A stretch of DNA of 7,949 nt from Alphaproteobacteria bacterium (GTDB taxonomy: Bacteria; Pseudomonadota; Alphaproteobacteria; Rhizobiales; Hyphomicrobiaceae), in assembly GCA_005888525.1 (NCBI GenBank), contig VBAB01000043.1, positions 1 to 7,949 of the forward strand, read 5' to 3'. A program made the position numbers and the translations under genes. This document shows, piece by piece, positions 1 through 6,811 of this stretch. Below the pieces are notes generated by a model. The model searched no databases. It saw nothing but the letters and a program-made list of their open reading frames with translations, and had not been told where the DNA came from. Positions within the stretch are counted from its first letter, which is position 1, and the number at the start of each line of letters is the position of its first letter.

Positions 1-260
1 GGGAAGGTGGCTTCCACCTGCACGTCGTGGATCATCTCGGCGATGCCCACCATCACCTGGTCGTGGGTGACGACGTGGGCGCCGGCTTCCATCAGATCCG
101 CGACCGTGCGTCCGTCGCGCGCGCCCTCGACCACAAAGTCGGAGATCAGCGCCACGGCCTCGGGATAGTTGAGCTTCACGCCGCGCTCCAATCGTCTGCG
201 CGCCACCATGGCCGCCATGGAGATCAGGAGCTTGTCCTTCTCGCGGGCCGTCAGGTTCAT
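1..260 (-). CDS. ureA: Urease subunit gamma (UreA), 5' part only; the gene runs off the left edge of the window
   Basis: UreA is the small (about 100-residue) structural subunit of cytoplasmic urease, which hydrolyses urea to ammonia and carbon dioxide together with UreB and UreC. The visible 86 codons begin MNLTAREKDKLLISMAAM, contain RRRLERGVKLNYPEAVALI and GARDGRTVADLMEAGAHVV, and end at IHDVQVEATFP. This matches the gamma-subunit family from its first residue with no disruption, and about 14 residues are cut off by the window edge. The ATG at 260 is preceded by a GAGGGAG ribosome binding site at 272-266, five bases upstream. It lies 27 bp after ureD, so the two are very probably co-transcribed, and ureB/ureC would be expected beyond the left edge. 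The identification is secure; only the completeness of the 3' end is unknown. Confidence 0.96.
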   Translation of the reverse strand, partial: MNLTAREKDKLLISMAAMVARRRLERGVKLNYPEAVALISDFVVEGARDGRTVADLMEAGAHVVTHDQVMVGIAEMIHDVQVEATF

Positions 261-287
261 GGGCACTCCCTCAACACGCCATCCCTC

Positions 288-1139
288 TCAGCACTGCCAT
301 ACGCGCGGCAGCGGCCGGCCGCTGAGCGCCTGCGCGACCGGGGCGATGTCACCCTGCAGCGTCCGTCCGTCACGCGCGGACGCGCGCACGACCAGCAGAC
401 CGTTCCACGCGCTTGCCCCCGCCACGCTTTCCACCCCCTCCAGCATGGCGCGCACGGCCTCGAGACGAGAAGCCGCGTCGGCCGCGACATAGATGAGCAT
501 GGCCGCGGCGCGCGCGCCAGCGAGCGTAGCCGGCCGGTCCAGCGCGGCGGCAATGGCGCCGCCAACGCGGAAGGTGTCGGCAAAAACCAGGGCGCCGTCG
601 CGCCGGATGCGCCAGGCGTCGCGACAGGCGCCGAGGTGCACGTCCTCCCCCATGGCCTGACGCCCGAAGATCAGAAATTCGACGCCGAGGAAGCAGGCAT
701 CGCCCGCGAGCTGCACATCGGTGCGCCGGTCGAGCCGCGAGCCGTCGAACAGGATCGTCGCCTGCGGCAGCCAGGCGAGGCGGGCACCGGCGCCGAGCGA
801 CAGCTTCACGCCGATCGTGGCGTCGCCATCGCGCGCACGGTAGATCTTCTCGGCCGCGGCCGTGGTGAGGGTCGCCTCGGCGCGAGCGCCCAGCGTCACG
901 TCCAGGCTCATGTGGTCGCCGCCCGTGAGACCGCCCGCCGTGTTGAGAAGCACGGCTTCGGGCGGTGCGCCCGTGGCGGTTCGGGGAAAGCGCACGCGCG
1001 CTGCTCCGGCCTGGTACAGGACGTCGAGTCGAGTTTGCTCGTCCCGCCGCGCGAAACTGAGGCGGGCAGCGCCCTCCGTCCGTGGCAGCCAGGACAGGGT
1101 TTGCAACACCGACGTCGACCTCGCACCGACAACCGTCAA
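288..1139 (-). CDS. ureD: Urease accessory protein UreD (UreH)
   Basis: UreD is a cytoplasmic chaperone that binds apo-urease and, with UreF and UreG, helps deliver nickel to the active site. The protein is about 283 residues, normal for the family. It carries the hallmark stretch LLNTAGGLTGGD at about residues 64-75, then a later TFRVGG segment and the usual terminal PRVWQC. The start is uncertain. I chose TTG at 1139 because it forms a TTGA overlap with the urtE stop codon, typical of translational coupling; a GTG at 1109 is the main alternative and would remove ten poorly conserved residues. No ATG is available before the conserved region. Its position directly after urtE and just before ureA links urea uptake with urease maturation. 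The reading frame is uninterrupted. Confidence 0.95.
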   Translation of the reverse strand: MTVVGARSTSVLQTLSWLPRTEGAARLSFARRDEQTRLDVLYQAGAARVRFPRTATGAPPEAVLLNTAGGLTGGDHMSLDVTLGARAEATLTTAAAEKIYRARDGDATIGVKLSLGAGARLAWLPQATILFDGSRLDRRTDVQLAGDACFLGVEFLIFGRQAMGEDVHLGACRDAWRIRRDGALVFADTFRVGGAIAAALDRPATLAGARAAAMLIYVAADAASRLEAVRAMLEGVESVAGASAWNGLLVVRASARDGRTLQGDIAPVAQALSGRPLPRVWQC

Positions 1140-1831
1140 ACGGTAAGGTAGCGCCGAACGTCGCTTTCGACCATGCTGGAGCCTTCGCCCCCCAGCACCA
1201 CCTCGCCGCGCTCCATCACCGCGTATTTGTCGGCGAGCGCGCGGGCGAAGTCGAAATACTGCTCCACCAGCAGGATCGCCATCCGCCCCTGCCCGCGCAA
1301 GTAGGTGATGGCGCGGCCGATATCCTTGATGATGGAAGGCTGGATGCCTTCCGTCGGCTCGTCGAGCACCAGGAGCTGCGGCTCCATGACGAGGGCGCGG
1401 GCGATGGCGAGCTGCTGCTGCTGGCCGCCGGAGAGATCGCCGCCGCGGCGCGCCAGCATGGATTTCAGCACCGGGAACAGCTCGAACAGCTCCTCCGAGA
1501 TCTTGCGCTTGTCGGCCGGCAGGCGGGCGTAGCCGGTCTCGAGATTCTCCCGCACCGTCAGCAGCGGGAAGATCTCGCGTCCCTGCGGTACGTAGGCGAT
1601 GCCGCGCCGCGCCCGCTCGTGGGCGCGCATGCGGGTTATATCCTGGCCCTCGAAGAGGATGCGCCCGCTGCTCACCGGCTGGTGGCCGACGATAGCGCGC
1701 AGCAGCGAGCTCTTGCCCACGCCGTTGCGGCCGAGCACACAGGTGATCTTGCCGCGCTCCGCGCCGACGGACACTTGGCGCAGCGCCTGCGCCGCGCCGT
1801 AGTGCAGATCGATGCTCTCGACTGTCAGCAC
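1136..1831 (-). CDS. urtE: Urea ABC transporter ATP-binding protein UrtE
   Basis: UrtE is one of the two ATPases that power the urea importer at the cytoplasmic face of the membrane; it belongs to the LivF-like branch of the branched-chain amino acid/amide transporter family. The 231-residue protein is of normal length and intact: Walker A GRNGVGKS at 34-41, Q-loop glutamine at 83, signature LSGGQ at 133-137 and Walker B LLVLDEP at 153-159. The H-loop position is glutamine (LLVEQ, Gln191) instead of histidine, which is usual for LivF/UrtE proteins and not a defect. IQPSIIKDIG after Walker B is typical of UrtE rather than LivF. The start is GTG, preceded by AAGG about eight bases upstream. That ribosome binding site lies in the 17 bp between this start and the palindromic element, so the element has left it intact. 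Its stop overlaps the proposed ureD start. Confidence 0.95.
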   Translation of the reverse strand: MLTVESIDLHYGAAQALRQVSVGAERGKITCVLGRNGVGKSSLLRAIVGHQPVSSGRILFEGQDITRMRAHERARRGIAYVPQGREIFPLLTVRENLETGYARLPADKRKISEELFELFPVLKSMLARRGGDLSGGQQQQLAIARALVMEPQLLVLDEPTEGIQPSIIKDIGRAITYLRGQGRMAILLVEQYFDFARALADKYAVMERGEVVLGGEGSSMVESDVRRYLTV

Positions 1832-1848
1832 GCCGCCACCTTTCCACC

Positions 1849-1968
1849 TGTCATTCCGGCCGGAGCGCGCAGGCCTGCGCGCAGAGAGCCGGGACCCAGC
1901 ACCAATTCTCCTCTACGTATCGGGCCCCTGGATCCCGGATATTCGCATTCGCGAATTCCGGGATGACA
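1849..1968. repeat. Palindromic intergenic repeat element (REP/MITE-like), about 120 bp
   Basis: This element fills almost the whole gap between urtD and urtE. Its ends are inverted copies: TGTCATTCCGG at 1849-1859 and CCGGGATGACA at 1958-1968, matching at 10 of 11 positions. Inside, GGGACCCAG (1891-1899) pairs with CTGGATCCC (1928-1936) at 8 of 9. Two strong hairpins are nested: a perfect 18-bp palindrome at 1865-1882, and a stem at 1932-1964 made of ATCCCGG/CCGGGAT enclosing ATTCGC/GCGAAT with a four-base loop. The right end lies one base from the native urtD stop and the left end 17 bp from the urtE start, so it sits neatly between genes. Elements with TGTCATTCC...GGGATGACA ends are, from memory, widespread non-coding repeats in GC-rich alphaproteobacteria. 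No clear target duplication is visible. In RNA it would fold and could affect message stability or the urtD:urtE ratio; this is inference. Confidence 0.8.
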
Positions 1969-2822
1969 ATTACCGGCCCAAATAGACCTCCACCACGCGC
2001 TCGTTCGCGCTCACCTCGTCGATGGAACCTTCCGCCAGCACCGAGCCTTCGTGCAGCACCGTGACCTTGACGCCGAGCCGGCGCACGAGCGCTCACCTCG
2101 TCGATGGAACCTTCCGCCAGCACCGAGCCTTCGTGCAGCACCGTGACCTTGACGCCGAGCCGGCGCACGAACTCCATATCGTGCTCGACAACGATCACGG
2201 TGTGACCCTTGGCGATGTCCTTCAGCAGCTCGGCCGTCGTCATGGATTCGGCATCGGTCATGCCGGCAACCGGCTCGTCGACCAGCAGCAGCTTGGGGTC
2301 CTGCGCGATCAGCATGCCGATCTCCAGCCACTGCTTCTGCCCGTGCGACAGGGAGCCGGCGAAGCGGCGGCGATGGGCGGCGAGGCCGATGGTGTCCAGC
2401 GTCTCACCGATGCGCCGGGCGTCGCCGTTGGGCCGCCAAAACAGATTGCGGCGCACCGTGCGATCGGCCTTCAGCGCCAGCAGGAGATTGTCTTCCACCG
2501 TGTGGTTGTCGAACACGGTGGGCTTTTGAAATTTGCGGCCGATGCCGAGCTGAGCGATTGCGGCCTCGTCCTTGGTGGTGAGGTCGATGCTGCCCTGGTC
2601 GAACAGCACGTCGCCGACGTCGGGCCTGGTCTTGCCGGTGATGACATCCATCATTGTGGTCTTGCCGGCACCGTTGGGGCCGATGATGGCCCGCATCTCG
2701 CCGGGCGCCAGCTCGAGGGAGAGATCGTTGAGGGCGCGAAAGCCGTCGAAGCTGACGGTGACGCCGTCGAGATAGAGCAGGCTGCGGGTGACTGTCGCTG
2801 AGCTGTCGAGCGTGCCGTCCAT
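1851..2822 (-). CDS. urtD: Urea ABC transporter ATP-binding protein UrtD with a frameshifted, extended C-terminus
   Basis: UrtD is the LivG-like ATPase of the urea importer. The core is complete: Walker A GPNGAGKTT at 48-56, Q-loop Gln99, signature LSHGQ at 158-162, Walker B LLLVDEP at 178-184 and H-loop His214. Removing one copy of the 82-bp duplication gives a 256-residue protein ending NERVVEVYLGR with TAA at 1972-1970, exactly what the family predicts. As written, the frame changes after Ala245 and 78 unrelated residues replace the last 11; the new tail is read from the second repeat copy and then from the palindromic element, ending at 1851. The tail is arginine-rich and looks non-biological. 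The ATG at 2822 lies 8 bp after the urtC stop. ATP hydrolysis might survive since all motifs precede the change, but assembly with the permease could suffer. Confidence 0.9.
   Translation of the reverse strand: MDGTLDSSATVTRSLLYLDGVTVSFDGFRALNDLSLELAPGEMRAIIGPNGAGKTTMMDVITGKTRPDVGDVLFDQGSIDLTTKDEAAIAQLGIGRKFQKPTVFDNHTVEDNLLLALKADRTVRRNLFWRPNGDARRIGETLDTIGLAAHRRRFAGSLSHGQKQWLEIGMLIAQDPKLLLVDEPVAGMTDAESMTTAELLKDIAKGHTVIVVEHDMEFVRRLGVKVTVLHEGSVLAEGSIDEVSARAPARRQGHGAARRLGAGGRFHRRGERERARGGGLFGPVIVIPEFANANIRDPGARYVEENWCWVPALCAQACALRPE
2007..2170. repeat. Perfect 82-bp tandem duplication inside the 3' end of urtD
   Basis: Bases 2007-2088 and 2089-2170 are identical over all 82 positions; each unit begins GCGCTCACCTCG and ends GGCGCACGA. 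Flanking bases differ immediately (C before the first copy, A after the second), so the breakpoints are exact and show no microhomology. Because 82 is not a multiple of three, the duplication shifts the urtD reading frame by one. The absence of any base difference between the copies means it is either very recent or an assembly/read artefact. Collapsing it restores the expected UrtD C-terminus, which shows that the single-copy form is ancestral. Confidence 0.97.
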
Positions 2823-2830
2823 GGGTAGCC

Positions 2831-3951
2831 TCACTCGGCCGGCTGGGCAACGGGGCCGGCAGCCGGCGCGCCGTTGGGCTCGGAGGACCACATCTTGCTG
2901 GGCAGCCCTTGGGAAGGAAGATCGTGACCAGCACGAACAGGGCGCCGAGCGCAAACAGCCAATAGGGTGCGAGCATGCCCGTGGTGAAGGTGGTCTTGGC
3001 GTAATTGACGATCACGGCGCCGAGCGCGCCGCCGACCAAGGTGCCGCGGCCGCCGACCGCGACCCAGATCACGTACTCGATGGAGTTGGCCGGTGCGAAC
3101 TCGCTGGGGTTGATGATGCCGACCTGTGGCACGTAGAGCGCGCCGGCAACCGCTGCCATGCAGGCCGAGAGCGTGAACACGTAGGTCTTGTAGTTCTCGA
3201 CGCTGTAGCCGATGCGGCTCTCGGCGTCGCGGATGGCGATCAGCACTTTGCCGGCTTTCGAGCGCACGACCATCTGTGCGATCAGGTAGCCCAAGCCGAG
3301 CGCGATTGCCGACAACGCGAACAGGGTGGCGCGGGTGCTCGCCGACTGCACGTTGAAGCCCAGGATGTCCTTGAAGTCGGTCAGGCCGTTGTTGCCGCCG
3401 AAGCCGAAATTGTTGCGGAAGAATCCCAGCATCAGCGCGTAGGTGAGCGCCTGGGTGATGATCGACAGATAGACGCCGGTGACGCGGCTGCGGAAGGCGA
3501 ACCAGCCGAACACGAAGGCCAGCGCCCCTGGCACCAGCAGGATCATCAGCGCCGCATACGGGAACCAGTTGAAGCAGTACCAGAAGAACGGCAACTCCTT
3601 CCAGTTCAGAAACACCATGAAGTCCGGGAGGTAGGGGTGGGCGTAGACGCCGCGGGTGCCGATCTGGCGCATCATGTACATGCCCATGGCGTAGCCGCCC
3701 AGCGCGAAGAAAGCGCCGTGCCCGAGCGAGAGGATGCCGCAGTAGCCCCACACCAGGTCGAGAGAGAGGGCGAGCAGCGCATAGCAAAGGTACTTGCCCC
3801 ACAGCGCCACCGCCGAGGTCGGCACGTGCAACGGCGAGGACGGCGGCAGCAGCAGATTGAGGCAGGGCACGAGGATCACCGCAGCGGCGAGGATGCCGAG
3901 GAAGACCCAGCCGCGGCCGTCTGGTGCCTCGATGAGCTTCCTCGTGATCAT
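2831..3951 (-). pseudogene. urtC: Urea ABC transporter permease UrtC, frameshifted close to its 3' end
   Basis: UrtC is the LivM-like inner-membrane permease that pairs with UrtB. Starting from the ATG at 3951, the protein has its first hydrophobic segment at about 15-35, the LivM-type GILSLGHGAFFALGGYAMG at 72-90, and family sequence through VPQVGIINPSEFAP, VAVGGRGTLVGGALGAV and the last membrane segment. At FLPKG (about 2906) the frame is lost. Adding one base within the GGGCT at 2908-2904 continues the protein as LPSKMWSSEPNGAP to a TGA at 2831, and the repaired gene is exactly 374 codons, which strongly suggests a single-base deletion. Unrepaired, the frame runs into urtD to 2404, giving a 515-residue product. 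The start overlaps the urtB stop as ATGA. All transmembrane segments precede the lesion, so some function is conceivable. A base-calling error is equally possible. Confidence 0.9.
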
Positions 3952-5573
3952 GCCTCGACCGCCCTGCCCTTCAGGGCGAACAGGCCGCGCGGGCGCTTCT
4001 GGATGAAGAGGATCACGACCACGAGCAGCACGATCTTGCCGAGCACGGCGCCGGCGTAGGGTTCGAGGAACTTGTTGGCGACACCCAGCGACATGGCGCC
4101 GACCAGCGTGCCCCAAAGATTGCCGACGCCGCCGAACACCACCACCAGGAAGCTGTCGATGATATAGCTCTGGCCGAGATTGGGCGAGACGTTGTCGATC
4201 TGTGACAGCGCCACCCCGGCGAGACCGGCGATCCCCGATCCGAGCGCGAAGGTGAAAGCGTCGATCTTGCCGGTGTTGATCGCCATCGAGCTCGCCATGC
4301 GCCGGTTCTGCGTCACGGCGCGCATCTGCAGGCCGAGCTCGGTGTAGCGCAGCACCGCCAGCAGCCCCGCGAATATGATGCCGGCGAACACGATGATCCA
4401 GAGCCGGTTCCAGGTGATGGTGAGGCCACCCAGCTCGAACGCGCCCGACATGAAGTTGGGCGCGCCGACCTCGCGGTTCGTGGGCCCGAACGACGTGCGC
4501 ACCGCCTGTTGCAGGATCAGGCTGATGCCCCAGGTGGCGAGCAGCGTCTCGAGCGGCCGGCCGTACAGGAAGCGGATGACGCCGCGCTCGATCGCCATGC
4601 CGACCAGCGCGGCGACCAGGAACGCCAGCGGGATGGCGATGGCGAGCGAGTAGTCGAACAGGCCCGGCACCATGGTGCGGATCAGCTCCTGCACCACGAA
4701 GGTGGTGTAGGCGCCGAGCATCACCATCTCGCCGTGCGCCATGTTGATGACGCCCATGACGCCGAAGGTGATGGCCAGTCCGATAGCGGCGAGCAGCAGC
4801 ACGGATCCCAGCGAGATTCCGTACCAGAAATTCTGCGCCACGCTCCATAGGGCCAAGCGATCGTCGATCGTGGTGATGGCGTCGGCCAGCGCCTTCTGGA
4901 TGTTTGCCGGCTGATCGCTCGGAACGCCCGCCAGCACACTGCGCGCGTCCTGATCGCCGCGATCGCGCAGGATCGCGATGGCGGCCAGCCGGTCGGCCTC
5001 CCTCGCATCCCGCTTGCCGGCCAGGATCGCCGCGCGCGCTTCCTCCAGCGCCTTCTTTATCCGCGCTTCGCCTTCCTTGTTGATGGCCGTATCGAGGGTG
5101 GCGAGGACACTGGCGTCCTTCGACTTGAACACTGCCTTTGCCGCCTCGAGCCGCTTGACCGGATCGGCAGACAGCAAAGTGAGGCTGCCTAGGGCTGCAT
5201 CGATGGCGCGCCGCACGCGGTTGTTGACACGCACCGGGCTGAGCCCGGCCGGCTCGGCGCCTGAGACGGGCTGGCCGGTTGCCGCGTCGAGCAGGCCAGC
5301 CGGCGGCTTGCGCATGTAAATCTTCTTGTCACCGGCGCTGAACAGCAGGCGGCCGTCCTGCAGCGCCTCGATCACCTGCGCCGCCAGCGGGTTGCCGCTG
5401 GCGGCGACCGCGGCAACGGCCGCATCGGTCTCGTTGTAGGAATCGGCTGCGAATTTCGCGAGCGCTTCCTCGTAGCTCTCGGCGTTCGCCGCAAGGGCCC
5501 CTGCCAGCAGCAGGGCCAGCACCAAGCCGAGGGACACTACGAGCGCGGCACAGCGTTCGTAACAATCGCGCAT
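3948..5573 (-). CDS. urtB: Urea ABC transporter permease UrtB
   Basis: UrtB is the LivH-like inner-membrane permease of the urea importer. At 541 residues it is the long form characteristic of UrtB. A signal-type hydrophobic stretch (LVVSLGLVLALLLAGALA, about 11-28) is followed by a helical region of about 220 residues that LivH lacks and that should face the periplasm. The permease domain starts near 248 and contains the LivH/UrtB hallmark GVINMAHGEMVMLGAY at 274-289, with further membrane helices to about 530. The frame is intact. The ATG at 5573 is chosen because the signal segment follows directly; its ribosome binding site is weak. The gene is separated from urtA by 72 bp holding a strong hairpin and overlaps urtC by four bases (ATGA), indicating translational coupling. 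It is the only permease or binding-protein gene of the operon here without a lesion. Confidence 0.96.
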   Translation of the reverse strand: MRDCYERCAALVVSLGLVLALLLAGALAANAESYEEALAKFAADSYNETDAAVAAVAASGNPLAAQVIEALQDGRLLFSAGDKKIYMRKPPAGLLDAATGQPVSGAEPAGLSPVRVNNRVRRAIDAALGSLTLLSADPVKRLEAAKAVFKSKDASVLATLDTAINKEGEARIKKALEEARAAILAGKRDAREADRLAAIAILRDRGDQDARSVLAGVPSDQPANIQKALADAITTIDDRLALWSVAQNFWYGISLGSVLLLAAIGLAITFGVMGVINMAHGEMVMLGAYTTFVVQELIRTMVPGLFDYSLAIAIPLAFLVAALVGMAIERGVIRFLYGRPLETLLATWGISLILQQAVRTSFGPTNREVGAPNFMSGAFELGGLTITWNRLWIIVFAGIIFAGLLAVLRYTELGLQMRAVTQNRRMASSMAINTGKIDAFTFALGSGIAGLAGVALSQIDNVSPNLGQSYIIDSFLVVVFGGVGNLWGTLVGAMSLGVANKFLEPYAGAVLGKIVLLVVVILFIQKRPRGLFALKGRAVEA

Positions 5574-5597
5574 TCTGGTCAGGTCCGCGGATGTGAC

Positions 5598-5623
5598 GGA
5601 GGCGGCGGAGTTCCGCCGCCTCC
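5598..5623 (-). promoter_or_regulatory. Strong hairpin between urtA and urtB
   Basis: Bases 5598-5609 (GGAGGCGGCGGA) are the perfect reverse complement of 5612-5623, with two bases between; in practice this is an 11-bp, almost all G/C stem with a four-base loop. It lies 22 bp after the urtA stop and 24 bp before the urtB start. No run of T follows in the minus-strand reading, so it is not a standard intrinsic terminator. Hairpins at this position are known in transporter operons to protect the 3' end of the binding-protein message or partly attenuate transcription, so that the binding protein is made in excess over the permeases. That role here is inference. Confidence 0.75.
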
Positions 5624-5645
5624 AGCGTTCAGGCGTGCGTGGCTG

Positions 5646-6686
5646 CTAGCTACCGCACTTGCTGGTCTTGGTGTTGTAGTTGCCGCACTTTTTGTCGACC
5701 CAGTCGCCGATCAGGTCCTTGGAACCGTCCAGCTCCTTCGACCAGGCGTCGCCGGGCACGAGGCCGCTTGTCTTCCACACCACGTCGAACTGGCCGTCGC
5801 CCTTGATCTCGCCGATGAGCACCGGCTTGGTGATGTGGTGGTTGGGCAGCATCTTGGAGATCCCGCCGGTCAGGTTCGGCGCCTCGATGCCGGGCAGGGC
5901 ATCGATCACCTTGTCGGGATCGGTGGACTTCACCTTCTCGACTGCCTTGACCCACATGTCGAAGCCGATCACGTGGGCTTCCATCGGGTCGTTGGTCACG
6001 CGCTTGTCGTTCTTGGTGAAGGCCTTCCACTTCTTGATGAACTCGTCGTTCTTGGGGTCCTTGATCGACTGGAAGTAGTTCCAGGCGGCCAAGTGGCCGA
6101 TCAGCGGCTTGGTATCGATGCCGGCCAGCTCCTCCTCGCCGACCGAGAAGGCGACGACGGGAATGTCCTTGGCCGAGATGCCCTGGTTGCCGAGCTCCTT
6201 GTAGAACGGCACATTGGCGTCGCCGTTGATGGTGGAGACCACCGCCGTCTTCTTGCCCGCCGAGCCGAACTTCTTGATGTCGGCCACGATCGTCTGCCAG
6301 TCGGAGTGTCCGAACGGCGTGTAGTTGATCATGATGTCCTCGGGCTTCACGCCTTTGGACTTGAGATAGGCTTCGAGGATTTTGTTGGTGGTGCGCGGAT
6401 AGACGTAGTCAGTGCCCGCCAGCACCCAGCGCTGCACCTTCTCGTCCTTCGCCAGGTAGTCGACAGCGGGGATCGCCTGCTGGTTCGGCGCGGCGCCCGT
6501 GTAGAAGACGTTGCGCTCGCTCTCCTCGCCCTCGTACTGCACGGGGTAGAAGAGGATGTTGTTGAGCTCCTTGAATACGGGCAGCACGGACTTGCGCGAC
6601 GCCGAGGTCCAGCACCCGAACACGGCGAAAGCGATCGCTCTGGTCAATGCGGAGGCAATTGCAAACAAAATAGCGCGCACCTCCAT
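5646..6686 (-). pseudogene. urtA: Urea ABC transporter substrate-binding protein UrtA, 5'-truncated
   Basis: UrtA is the periplasmic binding protein that captures urea. Recognisable sequence starts abruptly at AVFGCWTSASRKSVLPVF (about 6632) and continues without a break through YPVQYEGEESERNVFYTGA, RTTNKILEAYLKSKGV, NYTPFGHSDWQTIV and NGDANVPFYKELGNQG to the usual cysteine-containing end KCGNYNTKTSKCGS. About 328 residues remain; a full precursor has about 430, so the signal peptide and the first strands of lobe 1 are missing. Upstream of 6632 the frame stays open but encodes nothing UrtA-like. The first in-frame ATG near the junction, at 6686, would give a 346-residue protein starting MEVRAILFAIASALTRAIAF, a chance hydrophobic leader. 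The sequence upstream belongs to an unrelated gene, so the native promoter is gone too. The protein is probably not a working urea binder. Rearrangement, deletion or misassembly could explain it. Confidence 0.88.
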
Positions 6687-6748
6687 ATGCGCGTTCCGCG
6701 CAATGCAAATGGCGCTCCATCCAACAATGGCAGCTAAATCAGCGTGGA

Positions 6749-6791
6749 GGCGGATGCCCCATCTCGACTGCCGTTTGGATGAGGCATCCGC
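6749..6791 (-). other. Hairpin downstream of the barrel-like gene, possible weak terminator
   Basis: GCGGATGCC at 6749-6757 pairs perfectly with GGCATCCGC at 6783-6791, and after one mismatch four more inner pairs (CATC/GATG) extend the stem. It starts about 20 bp after the stop at 6812, where a transcription terminator would be expected. No T-run follows in the minus-strand direction, so intrinsic termination is doubtful. The surrounding stretch from 6811 to about 6640 contains no recognisable gene. Confidence 0.45.
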
Positions 6792-6811
6792 GTACCCGGT
6801 AGTGGAGGCGG

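Noticed and set aside
27..1151. Long plus-strand open frame of 374 codons
   Set aside because: It is antisense to ureD and urtE, is rich in His/Arg/Gly as expected from reverse-reading GC-rich codons, and has no recognisable domain.
2007..2170. CRISPR array
   Set aside because: There are only two 82-bp copies with no spacer between them; they are part of urtD coding sequence.
2823..2954. Upstream extension of the urtD frame to 2954
   Set aside because: It overlaps the urtC coding end, and UrtD family sequence begins after the ATG at 2822, which lies 8 bp from the urtC stop.
2788..4059. Long plus-strand open frame of 423 codons
   Set aside because: Antisense to urtC. It is rich in Glu/Asp/His/Arg with no hydrophobic core, a shadow of a membrane protein read backwards.
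5835..6737. Plus-strand open frame of 300 codons over urtA
   Set aside because: The sense strand carries unmistakable UrtA sequence, and this frame shows no family similarity.
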